This document shows positions 25,701 through 36,800 of a stretch of 64,000 nucleotides of DNA, in pieces. Every line of letters begins with the position of its first letter. The stretch's first letter is position 1. The notes beneath the pieces were generated by a model. It made no database searches and had not been told where the DNA came from. It saw only the letters and a list, made by a program, of their open reading frames with translations. The stretch is from Scatophagus argus. Lineage: Eukaryota; Chordata; Actinopteri; Scatophagidae. The translations under genes were made by a program, and so were the position numbers. The stretch is from positions 28,499,225 to 28,563,224 of the forward strand of contig NC_058494.1 in the NCBI RefSeq assembly GCF_020382885.2, read 5' to 3'.

Positions 25701-26515
25701 TTTCCCCCCACAGAGACGAGGCTCCAGGTGATAGACGGCTCCATGCTGCAGAGGATCGTCCAGATCTGACAGTCGGCCATTTCTGGTGACGTAGAAATCC
25801 TCTGAAGAAGAAAGTCCCTGCAAGCAGACACACACCCGCATGCTATGATGGCTTCACAGACCTCACTGCTGGTGTTAAATACAAATTCGCTGACACGTCA
25901 GGTCAAATGTCTGAAAATGTTCATTACTGGTGAGAATTCCACAACTATGAGTTTTTGATGTCCTGTAGCCAAATTCTGAGGGAGTGTAGTTGTGAGGTTA
26001 TCAGTATAAGCACAAAATATCTTGTCACCGTACAGTATTGTACTGTGTACTAGTACTGTACGTGTTGAGTCTACTGTGTCCCGGGTTTTCTGAATCAGGA
26101 TTTTAATCAAAGTAACATTTCTATACGCGTGACTCATCGCACACGACAAGATCTCAGCTTCGTGGTTTGTATGCGTGAGCCACAAAGCTCACGACACAAT
26201 ATTAAAGCCACAACTGGAAAACGACTTTAATGAGTTCAGGAAATCCTGCAGTCGGTGATTCGGTCGTTCGGCTAACGCCGCTAGCTTATTTGTGTTTGTT
26301 AGCTAGCCTTAGCACATCAGCTAAGTTTACACAGCGACACTCAGACACCGTTTAGTTAAATAATGTCATTCAAACCCGAGTTATTTCTGTTCCCGTTCGG
26401 TGTGGATACGAACCTGCTGCTGGGTGAACCGGTTCAGAACGTCTCCGACCACAGATCCATCAGGAAACACCAAGTTAGAGAGTCCGAAACACGGAGCGTT
26501 CACGAACACCTCCAT
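22799..26515 (-). CDS. sde2: SDE2, telomere maintenance / splicing and replication-stress factor
   Basis: Nuclear protein made as a ubiquitin-fold precursor that is cut after a Gly-Gly; the C-terminal part acts in splicing and with PCNA in replication stress. Eight exons on the minus strand, all in phase, 5' to 3': 26515-26414, 25817-25697, 25573-25462, 25359-25190, 24996-24876, 24580-24440, 24349-23974, 23014-22799. The product is 452 aa, against 451 in human. The ubiquitin-like domain covers about residues 1-72, and the processing site CGGKGG is at 70-75 (cut expected between 72 and 73). Next come the highly conserved [20 protein letters not shown], a coiled coil rich in Glu and Arg, a KKKKK patch, an acidic Ser-rich segment, a tandem repeat (269-370), and a C-terminal SAP-like domain ([19 protein letters not shown]) ending in a basic tail. 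The start ATG at 26515 agrees with the short family N terminus. Confidence 0.97.
24007..24312 (-). repeat. sde2: 51-bp coding minisatellite in SDE2 exon 7
   Basis: Six 17-residue units of the form DQTVxPAEDQxPPEASx occupy SDE2 residues 269-370. The first unit is the most diverged, and the last breaks off after RPP. Units 2-5 alternate K..S..R and R..R..G types, which shows a 102-bp higher-order duplication. All units keep the frame. Confidence 0.9.
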
Positions 26516-26941
26516 ATTGGCCCTTTCAACTACAACTGCGAAGTGCGCACGCGCTCTTCTTCTCCGCTCATTCTCCAGCAGGGGACGTCACCAGTTAACA
26601 CAGCGCCATCTGCTGGCTATTATCACTCAGCTCAATATCTATATAATGGTTTTTAGCTACAGTCAGCCAAAATAATGTATACACACATCAGAAAAGAAAA
26701 ACATGCACAAATATTGAGAAAACATCGTACAACAGTACACCGTATCTATATGTATAGAAGTACTTATACAAATTAATATTTTATGCATGTTTTTCTTTTC
26801 CTGATGTGTATACATTATCTTGACTGACTTTTTGTTGTAAAGAAATGAGGTGATCTTTAAAATGGCAAACTTTCTCATAGTCTTCAAATGTTTTGTTTTG
26901 TTAACAACACATTAAAACAGATTCAGTTTATTATTATATAA
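26516..26941. other. SDE2 upstream region
   Basis: The first ~80 bp upstream of the SDE2 ATG contain several CpGs (gcgcacgcgctc) and no TATA box, consistent with a housekeeping promoter on the minus strand. From about 26650 the sequence is AT-rich with no recognisable gene. Confidence 0.4.
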
Positions 26942-28232
26942 ATCCCCCCTCACCCTCAACACTGGATCTCCCCAAGGCTGCGTGCTGAGTCTCCTGCTGT
27001 ACTCCCTGTACACATGACTGTGTGTCCACATCAGACAGTAACACCATCATAAAGTTTACTGACGACACAGCCATCGTGGGGTTAATCTCCCACAACAAGG
27101 AGGAGGCCTACAGGAAGGAGGTCACCCACCTGGAGAGCTGGTGCCGGGAGAATAACCTCCTGCTGAACGTCAGCAAAACTAAGGAGCTGATTGTGGACTA
27201 CAGGAGGAAGCAGCAGAAGGACATCCGTCCACTCTGCATCGGCGGGTCTGAGGTGGAGAGGGTGGACAGTTTTAAATACCTCGGTGTGACCATCACACGG
27301 GACCTGTCCTGGTCACTGCACATTCACAGGACTGTTAAGAAGGCCAGGCAGCGTCTGTTCCACCTCAGACGCCTCAGAGACTTCAGGCTCCCCCTCAAGG
27401 TGCTCAGGAACTTCTACACCTGCACCACTGAGAGCATCTTGAGTGGGAGCATCACCACATGGAGGGGCAGCTGCACAAAGCAGGACCTCTTGGCCCTCAG
27501 GAGGGAAGTCCGCTCAGCTGAGAGGACGATCAGAACAACTCTACCCGACCTGCAGGACATTTACACCAAACGATGCAGGTCGAGAGCTGAGAAGATCCTC
27601 AGGCAGCCCCATCACTAAAGATTAAAGTGACATATTTTGTCATTGGAGGGAACTCACTCCAACGAAATTTGTTCTCTGCATTTAACCCACCCAAGTGACG
27701 TGCACACACACACACAGCAAACCCGGGGCAGTGGGCGACCGCGTGCAGCGCCCAGGGAGCAGTGGGGGTTAGGTACCTTGCTCAAGGGTACCTCAGCCAT
27801 GGACACCGGGACGGGGAATCGAACCAGCGATCCACCGGTTACGGGTCCGACACCCTAACCGCTGATCCACGACACCCCGGACACTCACTCTTCTCCCTGC
27901 TGCCATCAGGCCGTCGGTTCTGCTGCCTGAGAACCAACACTGAGAGGATGAGGAGAAGCTTCTTCCTCCAGGCCATCCGTCTGCTCAACAGTGAGCGTTA
28001 ATCTGGACAATCCCACTCCCACCTGCACTACATGTAAATACTGTACATGTAAATATGACACATTTTCACATTTTTAATTTTATTATTTTTGTAAGGTTTC
28101 TATTTTACAATATTTAATTTTTACTTACCTGTTTTTTGGTAGCAGGAACATAAAGAATTTCACTGCACATTGTACCATGTGTGATTGTGTGTGTGATAAA
28201 TAAACCTTGTATCTTGTATCTTGTATCCGAGA
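26942..28232 (+). mobile_element. Degraded non-LTR retrotransposon (CR1/L2/Rex-like), interrupted by a SINE
   Basis: The reverse transcriptase core starts with [10 protein letters not shown] (about 26955), shifts frame near 27015, then is open from 27022 to 27618 and contains FTDDTAIVGLI, VDSFKYLGVTI and a fingers/thumb-like region. A SINE interrupts it at 27617-27877. The ORF2 C terminus ([11 protein letters not shown] ... LLNSER) resumes and stops at 28001. The 3' UTR runs to a tail of cttgtatcttgtatc units near 28232. The copy is 5'-truncated and has at least one frameshift. The exact clade cannot be fixed by eye. Confidence 0.85.
27617..27877 (-). mobile_element. tRNA-derived SINE nested in the LINE
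   Basis: Read on the minus strand it begins ggtgtcgtggatcagcggtt, has a B box ctggttcgattcc (plus-strand 27813-27825), the core cccttgagcaaggtacctaa, and ends with an AT-rich tail (atgtcactttaatcttt). It belongs to the same family as 18761-19113 but is inserted the other way. LINE coding sequence lies on both sides, so this insertion is the younger event. A clear target-site duplication was not resolved. Confidence 0.8.
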
Positions 28233-28703
28233 AAAACTGCATCCGACTCCAGCTGACACCAAGTCAAGAGGTTTTATTGTCGTTTCAGCTGTTTACAGTA
28301 ACAGTGAAACGAGACATTGTTCCTCCAGGGACCAATTAAACACAAAACTGCACACCGCAAACTGACGCGAGACTACACATAATGCACAGGACTGTGCAGA
28401 GTTTTTGTTTGCTGATTATTTTTCGATTGATCAAATAAAATGAATGGTAGTTACGTCAGCCCTAATCTTGTCAGGTTTATGTTGCTGGATGTCAGATACT
28501 CTGTGCTTTGGATGTACAAACTGTTTTGCTCCACTTTCTCACCCTCAGTAGATGAGTTTTAACCTTAAATCCACTCAACTGTTGTCGCATGTTACAAAGC
28601 GGTGAACGAGCTGCGCATGGAGCCGTCAGGTGGCGCTGTGGGCGTGTCCTCGCTACAGGAAGCTGGAACAGGAAGTGACCTTCGTTCTGCCTTCTGGGAC
28701 AAC
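28233..28703. other. Spacer and MRPS28 upstream region
   Basis: No gene was found before the MRPS28 start. The last ~100 bp hold ggcgctgtgggcgtg and gtgacc elements. The reading frame is open upstream from 28602 but is not conserved, so it is taken as 5' UTR. Confidence 0.4.
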
Positions 28704-29246
28704 ATGGCGGTCTTGTGTAAGGTTGTTTCCAGCTTCAGGGGTGGACTTCGATTCACCTCCTTCAGGTTTTTCAGAAACTCCTTCAGTTCAGACTCCAGCG
28801 GGACCTCCGGCAGCGACCAGTCCGCTTCACCCAGACTCAAATCGGGCTTCGCTGCCGCGTTCGACCAGCAGTCGGAGCTCCGGCGGGAGGCGGTGAGCGC
28901 CGCGGACGGCAGCAGCGCCTCCTCCAGACAAGAGGAAAGCTTCGCCTCGCTGCTCCGCCGGTCCCCGCTGATCCAGATGGGACCAGCCAAAGATAAAGTG
29001 GTGGTCGGGAAGATCTTCCATGTGGTCCAGGACGACCTGTACATCGACTTCGGCGGGAAGTTTCATTGCGTGTGCCGGCGGCCGCCCAGCGGACAGCATC
29101 TGCATCGCGGCACCAAAGTCCGCCTGCGGCTGCAGGACCTGGAGCTCACCGCCCGCTTCCTGGGAGCCAACACCGACACCACGCTGCTGGAGGCCCAGGC
29201 CGTCCTGCTTGGCCCGATGGAAGCCAGGGACGGGGGGAAACAGTGA
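28704..29246 (+). CDS. mrps28: MRPS28 (bS1m), small mitoribosomal subunit protein, single exon
   Basis: Component of the 28S subunit of the mitochondrial ribosome, the short animal relative of bacterial S1. The 180-aa frame is uninterrupted. The N terminus ([15 protein letters not shown]) is basic and hydrophobic like a mitochondrial presequence. The conserved core includes [20 protein letters not shown] and a short S1/OB-like stretch ([20 protein letters not shown], then [24 protein letters not shown]). Its length is close to the 187 aa of human MRPS28. The start at 28704 lies in acaacATGGCGGT, matches the human MAALC start, and overlaps a YY1-like motif. The in-frame ATG at 28602 would add 34 poorly conserved residues. 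Human MRPS28 is split by introns; this copy is not. Confidence 0.93.
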   Translation: MAVLCKVVSSFRGGLRFTSFRFFRNSFSSDSSGTSGSDQSASPRLKSGFAAAFDQQSELRREAVSAADGSSASSRQEESFASLLRRSPLIQMGPAKDKVVVGKIFHVVQDDLYIDFGGKFHCVCRRPPSGQHLHRGTKVRLRLQDLELTARFLGANTDTTLLEAQAVLLGPMEARDGGKQ

Positions 29247-29675
29247 GCCCGCTGTGGTAAAATGTGAGGTTTTCCGAAGGGAGTTTTGCAGGTGCGGGAC
29301 TCGGACGTGAGGAGGGACCCTGAACGCCTCTCTGCTCCTCATGAGGAGGACTGTGATGTTGACTGATGTGCTTGATTTGTCTTCGCACGTCACGTTGAAC
29401 CAAAACCTCCCCTGGAATGTGACGTTTGGTTTGGACTGTGGACTCCAGCTGAGTGTTTACCTGCCGGGAGGACGAAGCCGCACGACCCCCGACAACATTA
29501 ATCCACGTGTGATCGTCCACACACGCGCACGCCGGCTTGTTGTCAGATTTAAATGCTCATTTGTGTCTCACAGTTCGGACTCGAGTGGTTTTGACCTCCT
29601 TACAGTGAAATAACGTTTCTGTGCTGAAGTGCGTAAACCACATGAGTGTTCAGGCACACTGAAGTGTCATTGGGA

Positions 29676-29681
29676 AATAAA
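29676..29681 (+). terminator. mrps28: MRPS28 poly(A) signal AATAAA
   Basis: AATAAA 430 bp after the MRPS28 stop, with a TG-rich stretch following (gtttctgtgactgatga). It is the first good hexamer downstream. The cleavage point is not determined. Confidence 0.55.
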
Positions 29682-29699
29682 GATGGATGACGTCCAATA

Positions 29700-30565
29700 C
29701 GTTTCTGTGACTGATGACTTGACGTTTGATGCTGATGTATTTCACAAGCTTCCGTTTCCTTGTAAACTCTTATTGTTTATGCCGTAGGCTGTTCGTTTGA
29801 TTGATTGTAGGCGCGCAGACCGGCTGCAAGTAAACCGGCCAACAGCAGGAACCGAAAGAGAATCGGACTGGATTAGAGAGGACAACCTGCTGCTCCAACA
29901 CTCACTCACAGCTGACCGCTGATAGGCATACCTGACACAGGTGAGTCACATGACGCAGGCGCAGAGAAAAACACAACACAACAGTCGCTTGTTCTGTTTC
30001 CTTTAATAAGTGAAAAGCTGAGGTTTCCCTCAGGCTCTGCTACATGAGAGTTTGTATGTCCGAGCTGAACCTGAACGCCTGCACCTGCTGAGGCCTTCGC
30101 TGTTCTTCAGCCTCAGGGAAGGTAAACCCAGAGCTGCGACTCTCAGGCTGGGCTCCTTCAGTCCCCAGGAGGACTGAGGGTGGAGGAGCGATGGAGGCGG
30201 CAGACAGCAGCTCAGTCTCATCCGTGAACAGATAAATAAAAGCAGTAGTACATAAGTGAAGCAGCAGGTCAGGCTTCTGCGCCGTTATACTGTGATGTGG
30301 TACTGTAATGCAGTACTGTTTCCACTGCAGGTTGTCACAGTGTGTACACTTCACAGTACGGAGGTTCACTGCGACCAGAAATCAAAACGCAAGCTGCTCC
30401 TGGATCAGCGGTCTGATTTTCAGATGTTATTTCCTCACATGTTCAGGTCTTAGATATTCACTGGCAGGTGCGACTCAACACGTCAGTTCAACTTCCTGAA
30501 AACTGAGTGTCAGCAGAAACTTTGCTGGCAGTGAAATTCCAGTCTCGTTAATTCATCTAATTAAT
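29700..30565. other. MRPS28-calpain spacer
   Basis: Contains no gene I can support. A minus-strand open frame at 30040-30369 has no proper AG acceptor and no family resemblance. The block 30566-30580 carries minus-strand AATAAA hexamers assigned to the calpain. Confidence 0.5.
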
Positions 30566-30876
30566 ACTTTATTTAATCTTTATTTTCTGTCAGAGCTCAG
30601 ATGAAAACACTCATTCAGAGAGATTCAGTTTACCAAAGTCTGAATTATGTTGACGTTCTGTTCTGGAAGAAGTGATCCTCCGTAATGATGACGGAACCTT
30701 TTGACAATAGTTCTAACAGTATATATATATATATATATATATTAATAATTGCAATAGCAGTACTGCAGCAGTAGTGGTGTTGTGGTACGACTGCAGTGAA
30801 TTAGTTGGCTCGCTTGTTTGGTTTCCTGTTGTTCTTCCTGTTGGAGGCACTTTGAAGCTGAGGTTCTTCTTCGTCT
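30566..30876 (-). other. 3' UTR of the CAPN1/11-type calpain
   Basis: On the minus strand the TGA is at 30879-30877. AATAAA hexamers lie near 30566 and 30575 (seen as tttatt on the plus strand), giving a 3' UTR of about 300 nt. An (AT)n microsatellite of about 12 units lies inside it at 30720-30744. Confidence 0.5.
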
Positions 30877-33800
30877 TCAGCCACACATGGTGACATACAG
30901 CCACTGAGGAGGAGGAGAAGGAGGAGGAAGAGCAGGGGGAGGAGGAGGAAGAGCAGGAGGGGAGGAGGAGGAAGAGCAGGAGGAGGAGCTGATCAGACAC
31001 TGAGCACATGCAGCGTTTGTTTCACCGATAAAAACTTCTGCTGCTGATTAACCTGCCGACATGAATGAGTTCAGTCTGAGTCCCAGCAGGTGAGTTTGTT
31101 ACCTGCTCAGGTGCTCCTCTCAGCTGATATCAGGTAACATTACTGTATGCTCACAGCAGTGAAGCTTTATGAGCCCTAGTGGCTGATGTTTCTGTTTGTT
31201 TTCCCCTGGTTTTTAACTCTCAGGCGTTGAACAGGCACCTCTTATTGGCGTAGCTGCAGCCTGCAGACTCCACTCAGGGTTTAAAACGTCCCTTTTTATT
31301 TATGTGTAATGAAATGGAGTTCAGACTGAACCAAACAACGCAGTGAAGAGTTCACAGCAGTACAGGTCTTTAAACTACTACCATTAATTCAGACAACTGA
31401 AATTGGTTTCGTGTTTCGTACCTCAACGATGTTAATCTCGACAGTTCCTGTCCCGTCTCGGTCCAGCTCCTGGAAGGCCTCTAAGAATAACACCACGAGA
31501 GGAGAAACATGTCAGCACCACATGACACCGCGTGACACGATAAACTCAGCTGTACGTACTGAACATGGCCTCCAGTTTGACCAGACAGCAGGTGAAGTTG
31601 TCAAAGTCGATGATCTCGTTGTCGGCGTATCGAGCGACCAGCATCTGATAGAGTTTGTTGTTCAGTTTGAATCCTGAGGACAGCAGACATGACGGGTTAG
31701 TTCAGTAAAAGTGAGTGCCATCAACACTGCCGGGACATCAGGATCAGTGTAACTTTACCGCCGTTTTCCAATGCCAGACGCATCTCGTAGGAGCTCATAC
31801 ATCCTGATTTATCCAGATCAAACTCTCTGAAGATCCCCTGCAGAGGTAATCCGTCATCAGTTTCAGCAGCTCCATGGATAAAAACTCAGAACAAGTCAAG
31901 TCCTGCAGAGTTAAAACAAGCACTAACCAATAACCAGCTGTGATCTTCTTAATGTTTCTTTGATGGACCTCTGAATGAACCCACATGACACATGAGACTG
32001 AGAACCTTGAAAGTGATCTAGAACTCACCAGCCACTTCCTGATCTTGTTCCAGAGAATCTGAAACTCCAGCAGACCGAGGCGAGCGCTGCCGTCTTTCTG
32101 CACTCAAGTGAAGGTCAACACTTTTTCAACACGTGAAGAAGACTGAACCTCACAGCAAATACATCAATAATTTGTTCTAGCAGCCATCTTTAACTAAATA
32201 TTGGCTCGGCTCACATGAATCCAGAACCGGTGGACCAGAATTAAAGCTGGTTGTGGTAAAGTTGAAGAAATGAACAACAAGAGTTCTATTCTGAGTATCC
32301 AACAGTAAAAACACCAACTTCTCTGAAACACATGAATGGATGGATGACTACACCGACTGTCGCCGTATCCAGCGGCCTCAGGTTTCATTCACAGGTGAGA
32401 AAACACCTGACGACATTATAATGAGTGTCAACGACAAACATGTCAGGACTCGTGACCAAGCTGGCATGTTAGCGTTGGGGAAGTTTAGCTGCACGTTTTC
32501 TTCCACGGCTTTGCCAACATGTCACCTGGCCTTGCCGAAGACTCGGGTCGTGTGAAATGAGGGCAGAATGCATGATGGGAGAGAGCAGAACCAGCGGACA
32601 GCGAGGATACGTCCATGAGGCTGACCATGGCTCTGCAGGACTCCATACTGAAACCATCGGTCTGCAGATCTCTGTCTGTAAACAACCACAGAGGAAGAAG
32701 TCATGTTAGACTGTGAGAGTCGATCTCATGTCTCGATGTGAGGCTCACGAAGGAAAAGAGAAACGAGTGGATGTGAGTCACAAGAAGGTCGAACGACCGA
32801 TGGGATGGAGCCGATCCAGTAACTGACAGCTACGTTCATGACGGCGACTTTCCTCTTTGTTTGTCCATCTGTTTAACTGGACTGAAAAGCTCACAGCTAC
32901 CACACTCAGCTTACAGCACAACACAATTAGTCGATTAGATAACTGACATGAAACAAAACATGAGATTCAATAAACTGAATGTGACTCCTGAGATGCACAG
33001 TAACTGTGACGAACACAAACGAAAAGCTTATTTTGAGTAAATGTTTCAGTTCTTGTCATTTAAACAGTAAAAGCTGTTGTGTCACGTTGTTGTCTTCGGT
33101 TCTTCACTGTGATCAGTCACCATCAGAGCTTCTCAGACGCCACATACTCACGTTTGGACACGACTCGGTTCAGGATGGTCCTGAGCTCTCGCACTGAGAT
33201 CTCCATGTCCTGATGACAGAAAACAGTTTGACATTTTATCAAATTTGATGTGTTATTTCTGATTATATGACATACACAGAAGACTTAGTTCTTGCACAGT
33301 TTTTCAAACGTGTTTCTTTGTATGGGCAGCAGTCACACGTTCAGGCATGTTGTCCTGTACATGCAGTGTTCACTGGTGACGTGAACTCACGTCTCCTGAC
33401 AGCTGGGCGAACATGGACCTGAATGAGTCATCGATGTCGCTCTCTGAGATTTCCTCCTGCAGAGAAGAAGAACAGGAAGCTCTGAAGGTCAAAGGGTACC
33501 TCAACACACAGCCAGGAATCATACGTTACTCTGCATTCGCTTCCTAAAGCGTACGACACAAACGCTGAGACGCTGACATCAACAAACATGAATTTATTCA
33601 CAAGACATACAGTAAACAGGAGGAGCTAAAAGCTTCTGCTGTCCTGAAAACCGAATAAACATAAAGAAATGAAGAGTGGGTCTATCAAATTATTTCTCAC
33701 TCCAACTGTTCATCAGTATAACTTCATTCGTCAAAGTTTGTTTAAAGGAGCAACCTGTAAAATATGGCCAGAATTTGAAGTCATTTCCAGAGATGCAGCA

Positions 33801-36800
33801 AGCAGCAGATCACCAGAGTGACCACCAACTGTCAGCTCGGTTACCTTTGGATGTAGCTATAGCTACTCTTAGCTCAGTCAGCTGTGGCTGCAGCTGAACT
33901 GGACTGTGTCTGGACCGAGACCCTGGTTCTCATCGACACAGTTCAGTAAAAGAGAGTTGAGAAGGTGTTCGTTGGTTTTCTCTGTTCAGAAAGGACAAGT
34001 GTTTCCTTTGTACCCATTCTGTGAGTTTCTTTTGTGTCCTTATTAGACTAAACTCTAAGAGATCCTGTGAAACTAAATGAACTCATATTTGTCTCCCAGC
34101 TGAAACTACAGGGACCTCTAGAGGCCCAAAGTGGTATTACAGACACGATAAGCTGCCGCTAGCTGGTTAGCATGCTAACTTCAAGATACAAGATACAAGA
34201 TAGGTTTATTTGTCACATACACAATCATACACGGTACAATGTGCAGTGAAACTTTTTATGTCCCTGCTACCAAAAAATAGGTAAGTTAAAATTAAATATT
34301 GTAATATTGTTCAGTAGATGCTACACAACATCAGAGACGTCTCTGACATAACATCAACACGGTTGTTTCTTCACATTCTGTTGAAGATGTTGGTTCATTT
34401 GTCAAATGTTCTAAAATAAATTTATGGCCACGTGTTACAAACACCTTTAAAATGTCTGTTTAATCAAAGGTGAATCAGAAAGTCTGAATTTGTGTCCATC
34501 TGTGACACATTTTTTGTCCACTTTACTGGAAAATAAAGGAAGATGTTAGAGCTGATGGCAATAAAACCGGAAGTTCATTCATCACCAAATTTTGAATTTT
34601 TTTAAACACAACATCAGAGAAAATGTCATTTCAAAGCAAGATGAAATCATGTTTTTACCTCTTCTTCAAAGGTTGCCACCACATCGTCGTCCATCTCGCT
34701 GCAGAGATTCACACACAGACAAGATCAACAACTGCACACTGAAGCAGAACAGACGAGTCGGTCTCAGGATCTGACAGACTCACTCGGTCTCAGACTGCTT
34801 CTCGGTGAAAACTCTCAGGACGAAGTCGGCCTCCTTGGCGGGTTCAAAGGTTGAGGGGACAATCAGGTACTCGCCTGGTGGGAGGCGGAGCCTGGCGCTC
34901 ACCTCTCGTAGGTTGATGAAGGTCTCTGAGCGAGCGCAGGAGGAGTGACGCAGGAAGAAATCCTTCTTCATGTGGACGCTCGGACAACCTTGATACTGCC
35001 AGACAGACGGGCGCCGGCGTTAATTTCTACGAGCTAAACGTTTAAACTGAAGCTGAACTGTTCAAAAGCAGACTGCAGACTCACCTCCTCAGGGATCTGT
35101 GAACGAGAGAAAACACAGAAGAATCATTTGCGATGACGTTCGATTATTACTCATGTTTTTAAAGTGTTTGGTTACTATGACAACGCTACCAGGTGGTTTC
35201 TAAGATGCTGGCTGCAAACTAAACGGATGTTCAGGATGGGTTATGATTATGTTAATAACGGTGATGGTTTATTTTGAAGTGCTTTTGGAGAAAAAGTCAC
35301 AAAGTAAAGAAATAACATTCACAGTAAGAGAAAGGTGCCCTTCTGGGTTTTAACCTGACCTAATGCTAAGCTAACAGCTAAGAGATCCAAAGTCAACAAA
35401 GGATCAGTGATCTGCTCTGAGATCAGACCTTAAACGTATTTTTGTTGTGTACCGTGTTAACAACTACACATTCCTTTGGCTTCTGACCTCGTAAATGGCG
35501 AAGCCGATGGTGTGTACATCCTGGCCGTGGCGGCGGTAGCGTCTGCGGTCTTTCTGCATCAGAGCTACCAGGAAGCTGCAGGAAGCCTCCTCATCCTCGG
35601 GGTCATCATCCTCCTCCAGCAGGCAGATCTTATACTGAGGGTTGATCCAGAACGTGTCTGCAGGGAGGCAGCAAAGCATCATGGGAGTCATGCAGCCATT
35701 AAAGTGAAGACGGTAGATTACGTTCTCCACCCCCACCCCAACCGGCCTGCCTGGCCTTACTGGGATGGTTCCTGCAGCCCCCAGCAGTGCTTCCTCTCCT
35801 CCAGCTGCCCTCAAACATTGTGGTGTTCCAGAAATTGGTGGAGTCCTCGCTGAGAGCGTCAGGGGTCAGGTTACAGATCTCCAGCCTGGAGAACTGACGG
35901 AGAAACTCCTGGAAAGACATCCTGACAGACAGACGGACAGACAGATGTCGCATCATCTTCAAGTTAACTCTCACATTTAGCTGTCCAGTAGAAACCTACC
36001 AGAACTCTCCATCCTCCATTTTACAGAGCAGCTCGTCCTTCTCGGCAGAGTCGATGGCGCTCCACTCTGAGGAACTGAAACATCACAAAGTGTTGTTTCA
36101 TGTTAGCTCCTGTGATTTGTGTGGAGGGTAAACAAACAGAATTTCCAGAATTTGTTTTAAAGCGTAAAGGTGAAGAACTGACTTGTCACTCCAGGCTCCG
36201 GTCCACTCCACCTGACCCCAGGGGTTTCTGATCCGGATCAGGCGCTCCTGCTGGCCGCGGTACTCCACCTGCAGAGAGTCCGACAAACATCCAGGAGCCC
36301 ACACAAAGACCGGATCCTCTGCCCAGTGTTGATGTGATTGTGACAGCTGAGCTCACCTGTCTGAGTCCCGTCACAGAGTAGGCGTGGCCTTTGACCAGCT
36401 TCTTGAAGGTCACCGCCTCCATGTCGAAGGCACTGGTGATCTGAAAAAAACACACCAAATGTGTTGAGCAGCTACAGCTGACATGATGCCGCTTCTATAT
36501 GAAGAAAACATCTTGCTACGCTCTCCATCACTGTTTTCTTGAGGTAGAAAATGTTTCTGTCGAAGTAAGAGACGAGCATGTGTGGTGTGTGTGATAGACT
36601 GACGTCGATAGAGCAGCCGAGCAGTGATCCTTTCTCCAGAGCTTTGCTGATGATACGATAGAGATCTCTGGGGGCTTTCTTCAGCTCGTACATCTCGGCC
36701 ACTCCACCCGTAAAGTCCTCAAAGCCTTCAGTGGTGCTGCCTCCGGACAAAGCTTCGTACGAGCCGTTCAGCCTCAAAACACACAGCAAACACACAACAA

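Noticed and set aside
26363..26675. Overlapping plus-strand open frames over SDE2 exon 1
   Set aside because: They are antisense to a clearly conserved coding exon.
28602..28703. Upstream in-frame ATG extending MRPS28 by 34 residues
   Set aside because: The added residues are not mitochondrial-presequence-like, and the family start (MA-LC) coincides with 28704.
30040..30369. Minus-strand open frame ending FRFSSDIQTLM
   Set aside because: It looked like a terminal exon, but there is no AG acceptor at the required position and no recognised homologue.
31241..31267. Alternative last calpain exon (an AG followed by ctgcagctacg, reading WLQL in one frame)
   Set aside because: The phase does not match the preceding exon, which ends in phase 0 with GAG. 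The exon at 30903-30877 fits phase, acceptor and the family ending.
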